Source: Alviniconcha marisindica
Taxonomy: Eukaryota > Mollusca > Gastropoda > Provannidae
Length of the DNA: 64,000 nucleotides
Direction of reading: 5' to 3'
Assembly: GCA_018857735.1 (NCBI GenBank)
Contig: JABMCL010002397.1
Coordinates: 303,501 to 367,500 of the forward strand
Shown: one piece after another, positions 1 through 11,424 of the stretch
Numbering within the stretch: the first letter of the stretch is position 1
Layout of the letters: each line of letters starts with the position of its first letter
Notes under the pieces: model-generated
What the model was told of the DNA's origin: nothing
The model's database searches: none
The model's input: the letters and a program-made list of their open reading frames with translations, nothing else
Program-made: the position numbers and the translations under genes

Positions 1-92
1 AAGCGCGAGTCACTGTCAGAAAAATGCGTATTCCTTGCAAGTCAGTAATAAAATGATTTTTTTTTCTTTGGTTTAATGGTTACGGTCTACAG

Positions 93-139
93 GCAGACCA
101 TTACAAGTGTTGTGGGGCTTGCTGAAGATATAAAGAAAG
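93..139 (+). CDS. VPS37A: VPS37A-like exon (Mod(r) domain start)
   Basis: 47 nt after a ctacag acceptor, ending before gtggga. One base completes a codon from an exon outside the window. It encodes QTITSVVGLAEDIKK and ends in phase 1 (G), which joins the GG of the next exon. Confidence 0.7.
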
Positions 140-3100
140 GTGGGAACAGGCCAGCAGAAGAAGTGTAAAAAAAAGATTCAGTTGTAGATGCTTGACCCCT
201 CAAGATTAAGGTGTCAAGAGTAGTTCCTCTTTTGTGGAGAAGCAAGAGTTCCTGTGGAAAAATAGGCTTCTTTGCTCATTATGGGTAAATTGTGTCTTTT
301 GTCACTTTCTTTTATTTGTTGTTTGTTTGTTTGTTTGTTGGGTTTTATGTGAGTTTGTTTTTGAAAGTGTTTTTGCTACGATTTTAACCCAGGTTTTTGT
401 ATTTTAACTTTTTTTGTCAGTGGCTGCTTGGTGTTAAATTGTATTAACTCATTCACTGTCTGAAGTGTGTCATATTACGTCCTTGCCAAAGTGTTTCCCA
501 TTTGCTAAAAGGGTGTCATGTGATGTCTGGCTTGTGTTGGAATTCAACATTCTTATCTGGGGCAGCTTTATTAACATAAACCTTTTGGGATAGGTTGTTT
601 TCCTTTCTGGACTAGTCTTCAGAGAAAACTGCACCCCCAGTATGTTGCTGCATATTGTGTGGGAGGGAAAGGGTTAGTCAGTGTTTTCCTGTCTCTAGCA
701 TGGGGCTGTCAGTGGCGAGAACTTTACACTTGGCTTTTTCTCTGACACTTTGGAATTACCTGCATAATGATGACTATTGAGGCTTGTTGTTTACACATTC
801 CTGCCAATTTGGGTGACCTTGACCTGTCCTAATGACCTTGACCCCCTGCCAGGGACTTAACATTAGGTCACAGTGCTATGGGATAAGCAGAACTGCATGT
901 TGAATTTTATCCATCAAGTTCATACTGTGTACGGTTGTTGTACACATTGAGTACATTGTGCACAAAATGTCTTTTATGACTTTGGCTTATGGGAAATGGG
1001 TAACTGATGTGTTTTAGGACTGGGCAACAAGTTAATTATTGCCTTTTTTCTGTGAATCTGGTACAGGGAGACAACCACGCACAGTGATAACCTCCTGTCC
1101 GCTTTACACTTTCGCAGTATTAATGTGCAGCCACTGCAGTGTTGAAAAGATGAAACAGACAGTTTTGTTTCTTGAAAAGTGCTTATCCAGTCAGGTTCAA
1201 AATGATAGTGTGATTGTTACATGTATATATTTGGATATGATCATGAACAAAATGCAGACACTGATACAGACTAAAGTACATTTAACTAGTTAACATGCAT
1301 TTTGGGGAAATGATTGTATGTTTGTTGCCTTCACACACACACACACACACAAAATTGGCATTATTTAGACTGCATAATAAGAATCCATTGATGACTGAGC
1401 CTATGTTCTTATAAATCTGAGTGCATTCTGCCACTTCATGGTTGTCAGAGTTTCTGAAATGATAATGACAGTTAGGTTTTTCTGTTTTCTATGCTGAGTC
1501 AGTTGAACAGTCACTCTTCTTGTTGGTGCTTGCTTAAAGACAGCATGTTGAAGTGGGAATCCTAATGAATGTGTCTCTTTTTGTTTTCACAGGGAGCAAT
1601 TTATCTGAAAAACCAAAAATAAGAGCAATAAAGGAAGAAGTTGCTGAAAAGGTAAGTGACATATTGTTTGATTTTTTTAAGTTTTAGTTGTCTTACGGTG
1701 TGTATTGTTGTGGTAAGATGTATTGTGTGCAAGATTGACTGGAAACAGCATTCTGCAAACAAGTATGAATGAGTGAAAGAATGCATATTGCAGAGGATGG
1801 ATGAGGCATGCTATTTGAGTAAAAGCCCCCCCCCAGTAGCATGACAGGTGGAGACTGGCTCCCCAAGGTTGTCATCTGTAAAAAACAAACAGGTCCAGTG
1901 TGAAAAGTTGCTGTGCAAGGACACTTGAGTTCCAGGGACATTCTCTGAAGTGATGCTTAGGTGTTGAAATGTTTTCTGTAGATTTGCTTTTTCTCAGACA
2001 CTGTTTTAGCAGAGGTCTTTTAAACAGCGCATTTGATCTTATTATTTTTTATTGTAGTCTCTGTGCGAGTGTGTGCAGGCTGGGTGTGTTGGCAGAGTTT
2101 TTGTGGGTTGTCTTGTTGTGCAAATGTTTTGGATTTGTAGCTTGCCACAATGCAAGTGCATCTGTGTGGACCTAGTAATGCCACCGTGAATTATTTCAGG
2201 TAGGTTTTTGTATGCACCGCATATGTACAGTTTTGTTTGTTCATGGAACTGAGTGATGCCGATTGTGTTTTGTGTGTGCTTCAGATGGCTGTGTACAATG
2301 AACTGAAAAGAGGGTTTGAGGCCAAGTGCAATCAGCACATGATGCTCTCAGAGCAGTTCCGTCCTTCCCACATCCAGACCAACCTGAAGGTGGCCATCTT
2401 GCAGGCCGAGGAGGAGTCGGAAAACATTATGGAAGATTTCCTCAACAGTGAGTGCTTCAAATTCAGTAGAATCTCAAACAGAATGAGGTCTTGAGTGCTT
2501 GTGTATAATCAACAAAGTGAGTGCTTGGTTTTTGCAGAATACATTTGTTTATGCAGGATACAGAAGATGAATCTCTTTTGTTTTTTTAAATACTGAAAGT
2601 GAAACAGTTTTTTGTTATTGTGTGTACTGAGATGGAAGTATTTATAAGTGATGGTTCCTTTGTGTGGAATAGCTTTGTTGGTGTTTGCAGCCTGAAAACA
2701 GTCAGGATCTGAGATCCAGGTTTATACATACTTCTTTGCAGTTAGACTGGGAACTACTTTCACAAGTATTCCATAGCAGAAACTATTTGAGGTGTGTGTC
2801 TGTGTGTGCATGTATGCACATGCATGCGTGTGTGTGTGTGTGTGAATGCATGTGTGTGCATATGAGAGGGAGAATGTGTGTGTGCATGCACATGTGTGTG
2901 TGTGAGACAAGACACACACACACACACACACAGAGATATTTGGAGATGAGAGGAAGAGGAAAGGTATTTCTTAGGTACATTTGTGCTTTTGTTTAAAAAA
3001 CACTTTGGTGAAAGTAACCTTTAACGTTACATGAATTTTGTTCATTTTTGATAACTAGTTGTATTGTGTTCACTTTTGATGATTTATCTTTTGCAGAGAA

Positions 3101-4652
3101 AATGGATATTGAAGACTTCACACAACAATTTTTGGAGAAGAGAAAGGTGAGTGAAGAAAGGGTTCTGTAAGAGCGGGGTTGCCCTGTAACACACTGTGGG
3201 CTTCCTGCTGGTCAGTCTGATTGTGGTGGTCCCCACTGTGTGCAGAGTGAAACCCAAGCCACTCAAAGGGTTCTGTAAGAGTGGGGTTGCCCTTTGATGC
3301 TCTGTGGACTTCCTGCTGGTCAGTCTCATTGTGATCATCCCCACTGTGCAGCAGTAACAAAAAGCACTCAAACCGACCTGCATTGCTAGTCTGTAGATTT
3401 TGAGAAAGCTTTTGACTCAGTAGACTGGTCTTTTATGCAGTGGGTCTTATAATGTTATGGTTTTGGAAGGGAGATGTATCAAGTGGGTCTCTTCTTTCTA
3501 CACCAGTATTAAAGCAGATCTTGTGGTTAGTGGGATGACATCAACAGTCTTTTCAATGAGAAGAGGCTGTTGACAAGGTGGTCCCATTTCACTGGATTTA
3601 TTTGTGTTGTGTGCAGAAATACCCTCATATAATGGGATATGCACTCCAAGTGGAAAAAAGGCAGATAAAATATGTTGTTATTGCTTGCTGTGAAGCAGTA
3701 CAAAGCAGCCTATGATGAAAGAGCACCTTTGTAACCAAGAGACTGCCCCAGCTGGGGGACCTCGCTCACTTTTGAAAAACACACCTGTCCTTGCAGTTTA
3801 CATTGCTTGTGAAAACCCTCCTGTGCATGTAGTTTACATTGCTTTTGAAAACCCCTCTGTCTTATTTTATGTTGCTTTTGAAAACCCCTTTGTCTTATTT
3901 TATGTTGCTTTTGAAAACCCCTCTGTCCTTGTATTTTACATTGCTTTTGAAAACCCTACGGTCCTTGTATTTTACATAACTTTAGAAAACCCCATATCCT
4001 TGTATTTTACATTGGGTTGAAAACCTCTGTGTCCTTGAATTTTACATTGCTTTTGAAAACCCTTCTGTCCTCACATTTTACATTGCTTTTGAAAACCCAT
4101 CTGTCCTTGTATTTTGTATTGTGTTTGAAAACCCTTATGTCTCTAGTTTACATTGTGTTTGAAAAGTCTTCGGTCCTTGTAGTATTTTACATTGCCTTTG
4201 AAAATCCTTCGGTCCTTGTATTTTACATTGCTTTTGAAGACCCTTCTGTCCTTGTATTTTACATAAACCCTCTACCCAGGCCCTCTCCCCAGACCTGCCC
4301 ACCTTTACATGCAGGTCACATTCAGTTTGGTTGTGGGCTTCGTAGAAGGGCTTCACTGTACGGTGATAAGTTACAAAGTGTTATTTCTCCTCATGTCTGC
4401 AGCTTACATCGGCAGAAAGTGATCTAGGTTGAAGAGCATGGAAAATATCTGTGTCTGGCAGTGTCCCCTATGAAAGCCAAGGCCATTCTCGTAAAAGCCA
4501 AGGCCATTGTGTTGACGTAGTGCAGCAGCCCATTGCAAAAGGCAGCAAGCATGTGTAGACCTGCGTGGCATCTGTTGCAGCTCTGCCACCTGCGCAAAGC
4601 TAAGGAGGAGAAGCTGTCGCACATCATCCTGACCCAGGGCGATCAGTACTGA
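93..4652 (+). CDS. VPS37A: VPS37A-like ESCRT-I subunit, 3' part of gene (5 exons, partial)
   Basis: Spliced CDS join(93..139,1593..1651,2285..2447,3097..3146,4581..4652). Every junction has AG/GT borders and the phases chain (1,0,1,0 after exons 1-4). The joined product of about 129 residues runs from LAEDIKK through LKVAILQAEEESENI, EDFLNKKMDIEDF, FLEKRKLCHLRKAKEEKL to the stop. This is the C-terminal Mod(r) domain of VPS37, and the EKR..CH.R.AKEEKL ending is closest to VPS37A among the paralogues I know. VPS37 is the third core subunit of ESCRT-I with TSG101 and VPS28, acting on endosomes in sorting ubiquitinated cargo into multivesicular bodies. The N-terminal UEV-like part would lie left of the window. 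The gene is convergent with the WD40 gene. Assignment to VPS37A rather than B or C is inference; the family is firm. Confidence 0.87.
140..1592 (+). other. VPS37A-like intron, no gene seen
   Basis: AT-rich intron with a short CA run (about 1333-1350). Near 814-843 there are two TGACCTTGACC motifs, which resemble SF-1/ERR-type nuclear-receptor half-site pairs. No supportable coding exon or RNA gene. Confidence 0.5.
1593..1651 (+). CDS. VPS37A: VPS37A-like exon (SNLSEKPKI segment)
   Basis: 59 nt after a ttttcacag acceptor, ending at a gtaagt donor. The frame gives SNLSEKPKIRAIKEEVAEK. It corresponds to the 'N-L-x-x-P-x-x-x-x-R/K' helix of Mod(r) domains. Other frames contain stops. Confidence 0.8.
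2285..2447 (+). CDS. VPS37A: VPS37A-like exon (Mod(r) core)
   Basis: 163 nt between a cttcag acceptor and a gtgagt donor. It encodes the core helix pair with LKVAILQAEEESENI and MEDFLN, the best conserved stretch of VPS37 proteins. Ends in phase 1. Confidence 0.92.
2780..2935. repeat. GT/CA-rich microsatellite
   Basis: Interrupted (TG)n switching to (AC)n near 2909, inside an intron of the VPS37A-like gene. The small open frames over it are simple-sequence artefacts. Confidence 0.8.
3097..3146 (+). CDS. VPS37A: VPS37A-like exon (MDIEDF...FLEKRK)
   Basis: 50 nt between a ttttgcag acceptor and a gtgagt donor. It encodes KMDIEDFTQQFLEKRK, matching the 'KMEIDDF..FMEKR' element of VPS37A. Ends in phase 0. 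Confidence 0.9.
3165..3358. repeat. Tandem duplication, about 100-bp unit, 2 copies
   Basis: The segment starting gggttctgtaagagcggggt recurs about 100 bases later with a few substitutions (both copies contain cttcctgctggtcagtct). Lies in the last intron of the VPS37A-like gene. Confidence 0.75.
3393..3690 (+). mobile_element. Decayed non-LTR retrotransposon (LINE) reverse-transcriptase fragment
   Basis: Conceptual translation gives VDFEKAFDSVDW, then in shifted frames FYTSIKADLVVSG, a degraded RGCRQGDP-like segment (RGC*QGGPIS) and LDLFVLCAEI. These are the ordered palm motifs of LINE reverse transcriptase, most like the L1/Tx1 style. Frameshifts and stops show it is dead. The catalytic YxDD part is absent. 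Sits in the last VPS37A-like intron in the gene's orientation. Confidence 0.78.
3765..4265. repeat. 36-bp minisatellite, about 14 copies
   Basis: Unit resembles ttttgaaaacccctctgtcc plus ttgtattttacattgc. It fills most of the last VPS37A-like intron. Open frames of 102 and 136 codons over it are repeat artefacts. Confidence 0.85.
4581..4652 (+). CDS. VPS37A: VPS37A-like terminal exon
   Basis: 72 nt after a tgttgcag acceptor. It encodes LCHLRKAKEEKL followed by a short tail ending GDQY and TGA at 4650-4652. The tail codons and stop are the source of the 39-bp array that follows. Confidence 0.9.
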   Translation, partial: LCHLRKAKEEKLSHIILTQGDQY

Positions 4653-5140
4653 CATCCTGATGTAGAGAGATCAGTACTGAAGGTCTGACATCATCCTGAC
4701 CCTGGGCGATCAGTACTGAGGGTCTGACATCATCCTGACCCAGGGCAATCAGTACTAAAGGTGCAACATCATCCTGACCCAGGGCGGTCAGTACTAAAGG
4801 TGCAACATCATCCTGACCCAGGGCGGTCAGTACTACAGGTGCAACATCATCCTGACCCAGGGCTGTCAGTACTACAGGTGCAACATCATCCTGACCCAGG
4901 GCGGTCAGTACTACAGGTGCAACATCATCCTGACCCAGGGCTGTCAGTACTAAGGTGCAACATCATCCTGACCCAGGGCTGTCAGTACTAAAGGTGCAAC
5001 ATCATCCTGACCCAGGGCTGTCAGTACTACAGGTGCAACATCATCCTGACCCAGGGCTGTCAGTACTACAGGTGCAACATCATCCTGACCCAGGGCTGTC
5101 AGTACTAAAGGTGCAACATCATCCTGACCCAGGGTCAATC
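4653..5140 (+). repeat. 39-bp array made from the VPS37A-like stop-codon region, about 12 copies
   Basis: Each unit carries catcatcctgacccagggc followed by g/tgtcagtacta, the last codons and stop of the upstream exon (4621-4652). Copies start near 4690, 4730 and then every 39 bases to 5119. Early copies keep TGA and later ones read TAA or TAC at that position. The array would lie in the 3'UTR. Confidence 0.9.
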
Positions 5141-5214
5141 AGGATTCAGTGTGATCATCAAACAGTTGGTGAATGATGTAGGAATATCTGCTACTGCGTG
5201 CTACTGTCTGGTGT

Positions 5215-5612
5215 CTGTCTGTGTGTGTGTGTGTTCTATGCGTGTGTGTGTTCTATGCGTGTGTGTGTGTGTGTAAGTAAATGCATGTGTGTGTGTGTAT
5301 AAGTAAATGTGTGCATGCGTGTGTGTGTGTGTAAGTAAATGGGTGCATGCACAAGCAGTTTTCATGCCTTTCTGTGCTTGCATCACATAGATTTTTCTCT
5401 CATGGTTTGATCTTCACAGTGGGAGTAAGAATGAAGAGGGGTGAGAGTGTGTGTGTCTTTGTAACGTTGCATATATGTGTCTATGTGTAACTTTGCATAT
5501 ATGTGTGTCTGATTTTGTAACATTGCATGCGTGTGTGTGTCTGTAATTTTGCTTGTGTGTGTGTGTGATTTTGCATAACGTGTGTGTGCACAATTGTGCA
5601 TGTATATATGCT
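5215..5612. repeat. GT-rich microsatellite tract
   Basis: Interrupted (TG)n with short spacers such as taagtaaatg and tgatttttgt. No coding evidence. Possibly within the 3' end of the VPS37A-like transcript; an ATTAAA at 5712-5717 is a weak poly(A) candidate. Confidence 0.75.
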
Positions 5613-6486
5613 AGGCTGTAAAAGAGGGAGTCCTTGAGATGAATAATGCTTTCTTGTATACATGTGTAGTATATAATGCTTTTACCACTGATTTATATTA
5701 TGCTATGACAAATTAAAAGGGTCTTAAATATACTGACTTTTAATGCTTCTGCGGTACCTGGAGGTACTGGGTTTCAGTTTTGTGTAAAATCAAGCAAACC
5801 ATGCAAAAGACTGTCTTTTTTTGTGTTGACAGTATTCTTTTTGTTCGTAAAACTTGTGTTAGGTGTGGCCCTGCTGAGACGAGAGTTTTTTTGCTTATGC
5901 AGTAGGTTGTTGATGTGTGTGGGGTTTTTTTTTGGGGGGGGGGAGGGTGTTTACCACAGAAACAAGAAGTACAGTGCATGTAGCATGTACCACTGTGATG
6001 AATTTTCTGACTTCTTTTATTCTGGTGCACATTTCCATGCAAATTTTCTTTTAGCCATTGATCTGATCAGAATGCTTGGTGGAATATATGTATATATAAT
6101 AGTTTGGATCAAAGAGAGTCACTCTTGTATCCTGTCGCATCATTGGTACACATAGTTCAAGCATCACAACCCTTCAAAAATTGTGGGACAAAGTGGTCAG
6201 ACACTTTTCTGCAAGTTTTCATGCATTGACTTTGCCACCTGAAGTAGGTGTGTGGTGGAGAACTTGAGAAGCGCTGCATATAATTTATTTGTTGTTGTTA
6301 TTATTATCAGCGTTTTCAATCAAGAAAAGGAGCTAATAGCGCTCAGCAAGTGTCGGAGCTCAGGAGCTGCATGAAAGTTGGGGTGGCCATCCTGGGCTCC
6401 CCGCCCTTGTGGACATATAAAGCAGCATTGAACTCAAACTTGATGAACGTGACAGGTGTAACAAGGGACAAAACAACAGAGACCTG

Positions 6487-6686
6487 AACCCCTTCACTGC
6501 CCCAAGCCATAATTTTCCAGATTTTTTTTTTTTAAATGCCCACAAAGGCCGAGCAAACAAAAAACATGCCTGGGCCCACTTCCACTACTGTCCACACCTT
6601 CCACATGCTAATAGCTACAGGATTTTAAAGTTCACATTTTACTGCCCAGCACATGGTGTTCATCAATGCAAGGCAGTGAAGGGGTT
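6487..6686. mobile_element. 200-bp hairpin MITE with 15-bp perfect terminal inverted repeats
   Basis: aaccccttcactgcc at 6487-6501 is matched by its exact reverse complement at 6672-6686. There is no transposase frame inside. The right flank is ttaa and the left flank is not, so the target duplication is unresolved. Confidence 0.6.
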
Positions 6687-8639
6687 AATTGCCTACAAAA
6701 ACTCTCACATGGTGTGTGAGTAAATACAGGGTATGTAAACTCCAGCAAAGGTACATCCTCAGTGGCGTTCTCCCTCCATTTCAGACACACTCAGCAACAC
6801 ACAGGTGTGTAAGAACCAGACAGAACCAAGGTTTTCTAAGAAAGTGTGATTCCTGTTGTCGCTTTTGGCATTGCTGATTACCATGGTGTGTACTTTGTTT
6901 ACACTTGTGTGTACTTTGTTTACACTTGTGTACACATGTTACAATCCAATTCCCAACTCTGCATACCTGTGTACTCCATTTACACCTGTGTGCACTGTTA
7001 AAATCCAATTCCTACATAAGTGTTTACTTTTGCATTCTCTGTTTACACCTGTGTGTAGCTTGTTGATCCCTATATGTGCTTTGTTTACACATGTGAGTAC
7101 TCTGTTTACACGTTTGTATTTTACATGCTGTTGATGTGCATATTTTCCAGACAGACAAAGAACAATGCAAAAAAAACTTTTTTCTCCCTTCTTGGCCAAA
7201 TGAGAGTTGACCAGAATTGCCCACAGCATCCAGTCTTTGAAGCTTAAGGAGTAGCTTCTGTGGATTTCTGCAGACTGTTGTCAGGTGCTGTCTCTCTTCG
7301 GAGACCATTGTGGTTTATGGCTAATGCCAGTGATGGACAAAAGGGTGCGGTTGTGTTACTACTCCTCTGAATGCAGAACTTTTCTTGGGAGGTGGGGGAG
7401 GGTTCAGTGTTTGGGGTCCCCCTCTCACCGGCTTAGGTATCGGCCCCTGCAAGTTCCGCTAGCATCATCATCTTAGTGATAGAAGTGGAATGGAAAATAA
7501 ACTCACTGCAGTTTTCCAGTTGAATTGTGGTGTACTTTGTTAGAAACTGATGTTTGGCAGTGACAAAAACAAAGTTGTGAGCGCTGCCATTTTGTGTGTG
7601 GTAGTCTGTGTGATATCGTAAACATGACCAGCGGGTGTGGCAGAAGTGTCTTTGTCATGATTCAGTATTTTTCTGCTTTTGATTGGGGTAAACAATGAAC
7701 CAACATCACTGCCATGAAGAGCTGAATTTCCCAGGAAAAAAGCACTCCTGTTACACAGATGTTGATTGACTGTACAAACCCTGCAGATAGAAATATTTGA
7801 ACAGTTCCTCTGTCTTCAGGCCAGCTGGCATTTTTGCTTTGGGGCCCCTTTAAGATGTCCAAAAATCTGTTGTTTCATTTCAGTCATGAGTATTGGATGT
7901 TTCTACATTCCGCCATCAGTGAATATTATATTTGACTGTCTTCATTCTTCCTGGTAGATAGAGCTTAGAGCTCTTTTGGGTTGGTGGTGTTAGTAGTTGT
8001 ACAGGTCTGCACATTATCTTTCAAACTTTGCAAACTTGTGATGTAATGTACACGGTGGACGCCAATCCTGCATGGTTCTGTTGGGATTGTAGATCGGAGG
8101 CTTTTCCCCAGTGGCAGTGAATGAGACTTAATTACTATATGGATTTCAGAATCCCTGTGACCGAATGGTGACCACAATGTTTTCTGGTGTTACTGACCAT
8201 GACTTGCCCACAGGCACACATACCCGAGCAGGGGTGTCCAGAAATAGCTGAGGAAAGTTGATGAAGTGTTTAAAGGGGCCATTTGCACTATGACTTGTGC
8301 CGGACAACTCAGCCTGTCAGCGTGGTGCTGCATTTGCACCTACCGTGTGGACCAGACGTGAATCGGAAGTTTGACGTCATTAGCACCCCAGTCATGTCAT
8401 CTGTCTGCGTACCTCCAGATGGCAGGCAGTGGAATGTGAGCTCCATGTGTGTGGTCCCAGGATGTTCCAGTGTAGATGCAGTATTGCCCCCCAGCCCCCC
8501 CCCCCCCCCCCCCCCCCCCCACCCCCACCACCAAGCCCAAGCACAGCACTGAAGTGTTGGCTAGAGCAAGTGGCCCAAGCGACACAGATGAATAGAGAAG
8601 TCCCTTCTCTTTTTGCCTAACCAATGAACTTTACATCAG
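6687..8639. other. Intergenic, no gene seen
   Basis: Contains a degenerate repeat around gtgtactttgtttacac (about 6885-7135), a lone right-hand TTAA-MITE end at 7841-7853, a lone left-hand end at 8270-8280 and a poly-C tract at about 8488-8520. No supportable coding exon. Confidence 0.5.
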
Positions 8640-8724
8640 CTAGCGCTGCTGTGCCTCTGAAAGTGGACCTGCTGGTGGAGACAGATTGCAGGAAGTGGTC
8701 GCTTTTGTACAGGCGCCTGGAACG
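8640..8724 (+). other. Orphan exon-like segment, product unknown
   Basis: 85 nt bounded by tttacatcag and gtgagg. The only open frame, with two leading bases, reads SAAVPLKVDLLVETDC then RKWSLLYRRLER. Composition and donor look genuine, but I do not recognise the family and see no partner exon. It may be a relict or chance. Confidence 0.25.
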
Positions 8725-9162
8725 GTGAGGCAAATGTTAATGAGAAGTTCATTCCTTGGGTGAAATGGGAAAAGGGTTGCTCTTATCATGTGTCAACTAA
8801 CTTGAATGAAAGAAAGAAAGAAAAAAAAATGACTTTTTTTTTACAGCTCCCTGTTTTGCACTGTGTTCTGTATCATGGAAGTTTTGTGTACTGTGGGCAA
8901 ATTTATTTTAATGCTTTGCCTTTTTAGTGTTCCCTATGTGCCTATTGTCTTTTGCATATTTTTGGTCTCGTGATTGTGTTCCTATTTCTTCAGAGGCATG
9001 AGGTGCATCGTTCGTAATGGATTCCATTGCACTGGTTACCCGCAATGAAATTAATCTCTGGTGGCCTTTTACTGGCCACAAACCTTATTGAAGTGTGATT
9101 TTTGATGTTGATTATCTAGTCAAGAAACTTGCTTTGCAGGAAGTAGGTGTCCTGTTTTTTCA

Positions 9163-9500
9163 CATAATTATTATTTCTCTTTTGTTTGATACTGTTCTGT
9201 TTCTCCTGCTGGAGCTGTCCCGTTTGTTCACATAATTATTATTTCTCTTTTGTTTGATACTGTTCTGTTTCTCCTGCTGGAGCTGTCCCGTTTGTTCACA
9301 TAATTATTATTTCTCTTTTGTTTGGTACTGTTCTAATGTTTCTCCTGCTGGAGCTGTCCCGTTTGTTCACATAATTATTATTTCTCTTTTGTTTGATACT
9401 GTTCTGTTTCTCCTGCTGGAGCTGTCCCGTTTGTTCACATAATTATTATTTCTCTTTTGTTTGGTACTGTTCTAATGTTTCTCCTGCTGGAGCTGTTTCC
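9163..9500. repeat. 68-72-bp minisatellite, 5 copies
   Basis: Unit contains cataattattatttctctt and ctcctgctggagctgt. Copies are nearly identical, and two carry the insertion of aat before gtttctcc. Confidence 0.85.
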
Positions 9501-9734
9501 ATATGTTTGAGGTTGTGAATGTGAGTGCATTGTTTTGATTGTTTTAAAGTAGACTCAAGCTCAAAAGTTAAGCAACTTATTACAACAGTGCACTGGTGTT
9601 CAAACCTCAATAAGTGCACTGGTGTTCAAACCTCAATAAACTACCTCCATAAAAGCTTATTCACAGGTCTACCTTCATTCGACATGCAATCAATTTCATG
9701 CATATTCTGCACCATCTGGAAGACATGTGAATCT

Positions 9735-9800
9735 GCCCCCCCCCCCCCCCCCCCCAACCCCCACCCACATGCACCACCCCCCCCCCCCCCCCCCCCCCCC
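9735..9800. repeat. Poly-C tracts
   Basis: Two C homopolymer runs of roughly 20 bases separated by aacccccacccacatgcac. Length is unreliable in assemblies. Confidence 0.8.
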
Positions 9801-9909
9801 GTGTGTAAAAAGTACCAGTTTTGCCCATGTCAGGTGTGAATGAGAAGCTTTAGGTTCAGAAACCCGACACCGCCAGACGCCTAAACCTTGACCTAGTTCA
9901 GCATGCAAT

Positions 9910-10105
9910 GAGCGACTTTGCTGGCTTGAGCATTGCACTGCCCAAATAGGCCCAGCGCCACCTGGCTAGTGTAGGGGAGATCATTTGTAGCTGACTTGAG
10001 CATTGCACTGCCCAAATAGGCCCAGCACCACCTGGCTAGTGTAGGGGAGATCATTTGCAGCTGACTTGAGCTTTGTCAAAGCCCCAAATATGCCCAGCGC
10101 CACCA
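9910..10105. repeat. About 74-bp repeat, 3 copies
   Basis: Unit contains cattgcactgcccaaatagg and cccagcgccacctggctagt. The third copy is diverged (cccaaatatgcccagcgcc). Confidence 0.75.
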
Positions 10106-10506
10106 AGCAGGGCGATCCGCAGCTAAGTCTCCCGTTGCTAGACAGTTTCCAGTACCATTCTGCAGTCGGCAGTCTCTTTTCCAAACATACAGTGCTGACA
10201 AGCGGCTGAAAAAAGATATCCACAAAAGTGATTGTCCAGACTGTCAGTGTTTTCACTAGTAATGATCAACTTTCTCAAATCGTTATCTGACTTCATGTGA
10301 TGAAAATATGAAAAGCAATACACTTTTCACTTCTGATAGTTACTTAACTTTTGGGCTTGAGTGTAGTTGTTTAGTGTTCAGAGGAACTGGCCTTCTCAAG
10401 GTTCATCCAACAGGTCTGGAAGTAGGTTAACAACAAGGATTTTGTTTTAAAATGCTCCCTGGATTTAACATTCAATTTCTAGCCTTGGTTTTGTTCATAG
10501 CAGAGA

Positions 10507-11232
10507 GTGGCAGGTTGGACACAACAGCAAGTGTCCCACAGGCTGGACACAACAGCAAGTGTCCCACAGGCTGGACACAACAGCAAGTGTCCCACAGGCT
10601 GGACACAAGTGTCCCATAGGCTGGACACAACAGCAAGTGTCCCACAGGCTGGACACAACAGCAAGTGTCCCACAGGCTGGACACAACAGCAAGTGTCCCA
10701 CAGGCTGGACACAACAGCAAGTGTCCCATAGGCTGGACACACAGTGTCCCACAGGCTGGACACAACAGCAAGTGTCCCACAGGCTGGACACAACAGCAAG
10801 TGTCCCACAGGCTGGACACAACAGCAAGTGTCCCATAGGCTGGACACAACAACGTGTCCCATAGGCTGGACACAAGTGTCCCATAGGCTGGACACAACAA
10901 CAAGTGTCCCACAGGCTGGACACAACAGTACGTGTCCCACAGGCTGGACACAACAAGTGTCCCATAGGCTGGACACAACAAAGTGTCCCATAGGCTGGAC
11001 ACAAGTGTCCCATAGGCTGGACACAACAACAAGTGTCCCACAGGCTGGACACAACAGTACGTGTCCCATAGGCTGGCCACAACAGCACATGTCCCATAGG
11101 CTGGCCACAACAGCACATGTCCCATAGGCTGGACACAACAAGAAGTGTCCCACAGGCTGGACACAACAAGTGTCCCATAGGCTGGACACAAAAGCAAGTG
11201 TCCGATAGGCTGGGCACAACAAGAAGTGTCCC
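10507..11232. repeat. 28-bp minisatellite, about 26 copies
   Basis: Unit is cacaggctggacacaacagc plus aagtgtcc, with shorter variants lacking acagca. Frames of 247-303 codons on the minus strand and about 100 on the plus strand exist only because the unit lacks stops. They are rejected as genes. Confidence 0.92.
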
Positions 11233-11424
11233 AGTTCGCCTGTCTTGCACAGGTCTCTGTGATGCTAGGCACCTGAGATCGGTGCCAGCTCATGTTGCCC
11301 CCAAAACAGATCAAAGTGGCGGCGGGAAGGTGCTGGGCCAGCTGACACCTGGTGGTATTTTCTACAGCCCAGTTCTTCTGCACACATTAGCCGCCAGTGT
11401 CTCGTAAATGATCAAGTCCGTGGA

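Noticed and set aside
6342..6480. Plus frame reading VSELRSCMKVGVAILGSP
   Set aside because: Looks briefly coding, but lacks a family match and is interrupted upstream; not supportable.
10472..11383. Minus-strand open frames up to 303 codons
   Set aside because: Three overlapping frames translate the same 28-bp minisatellite. No codon bias, start context or splice sites.
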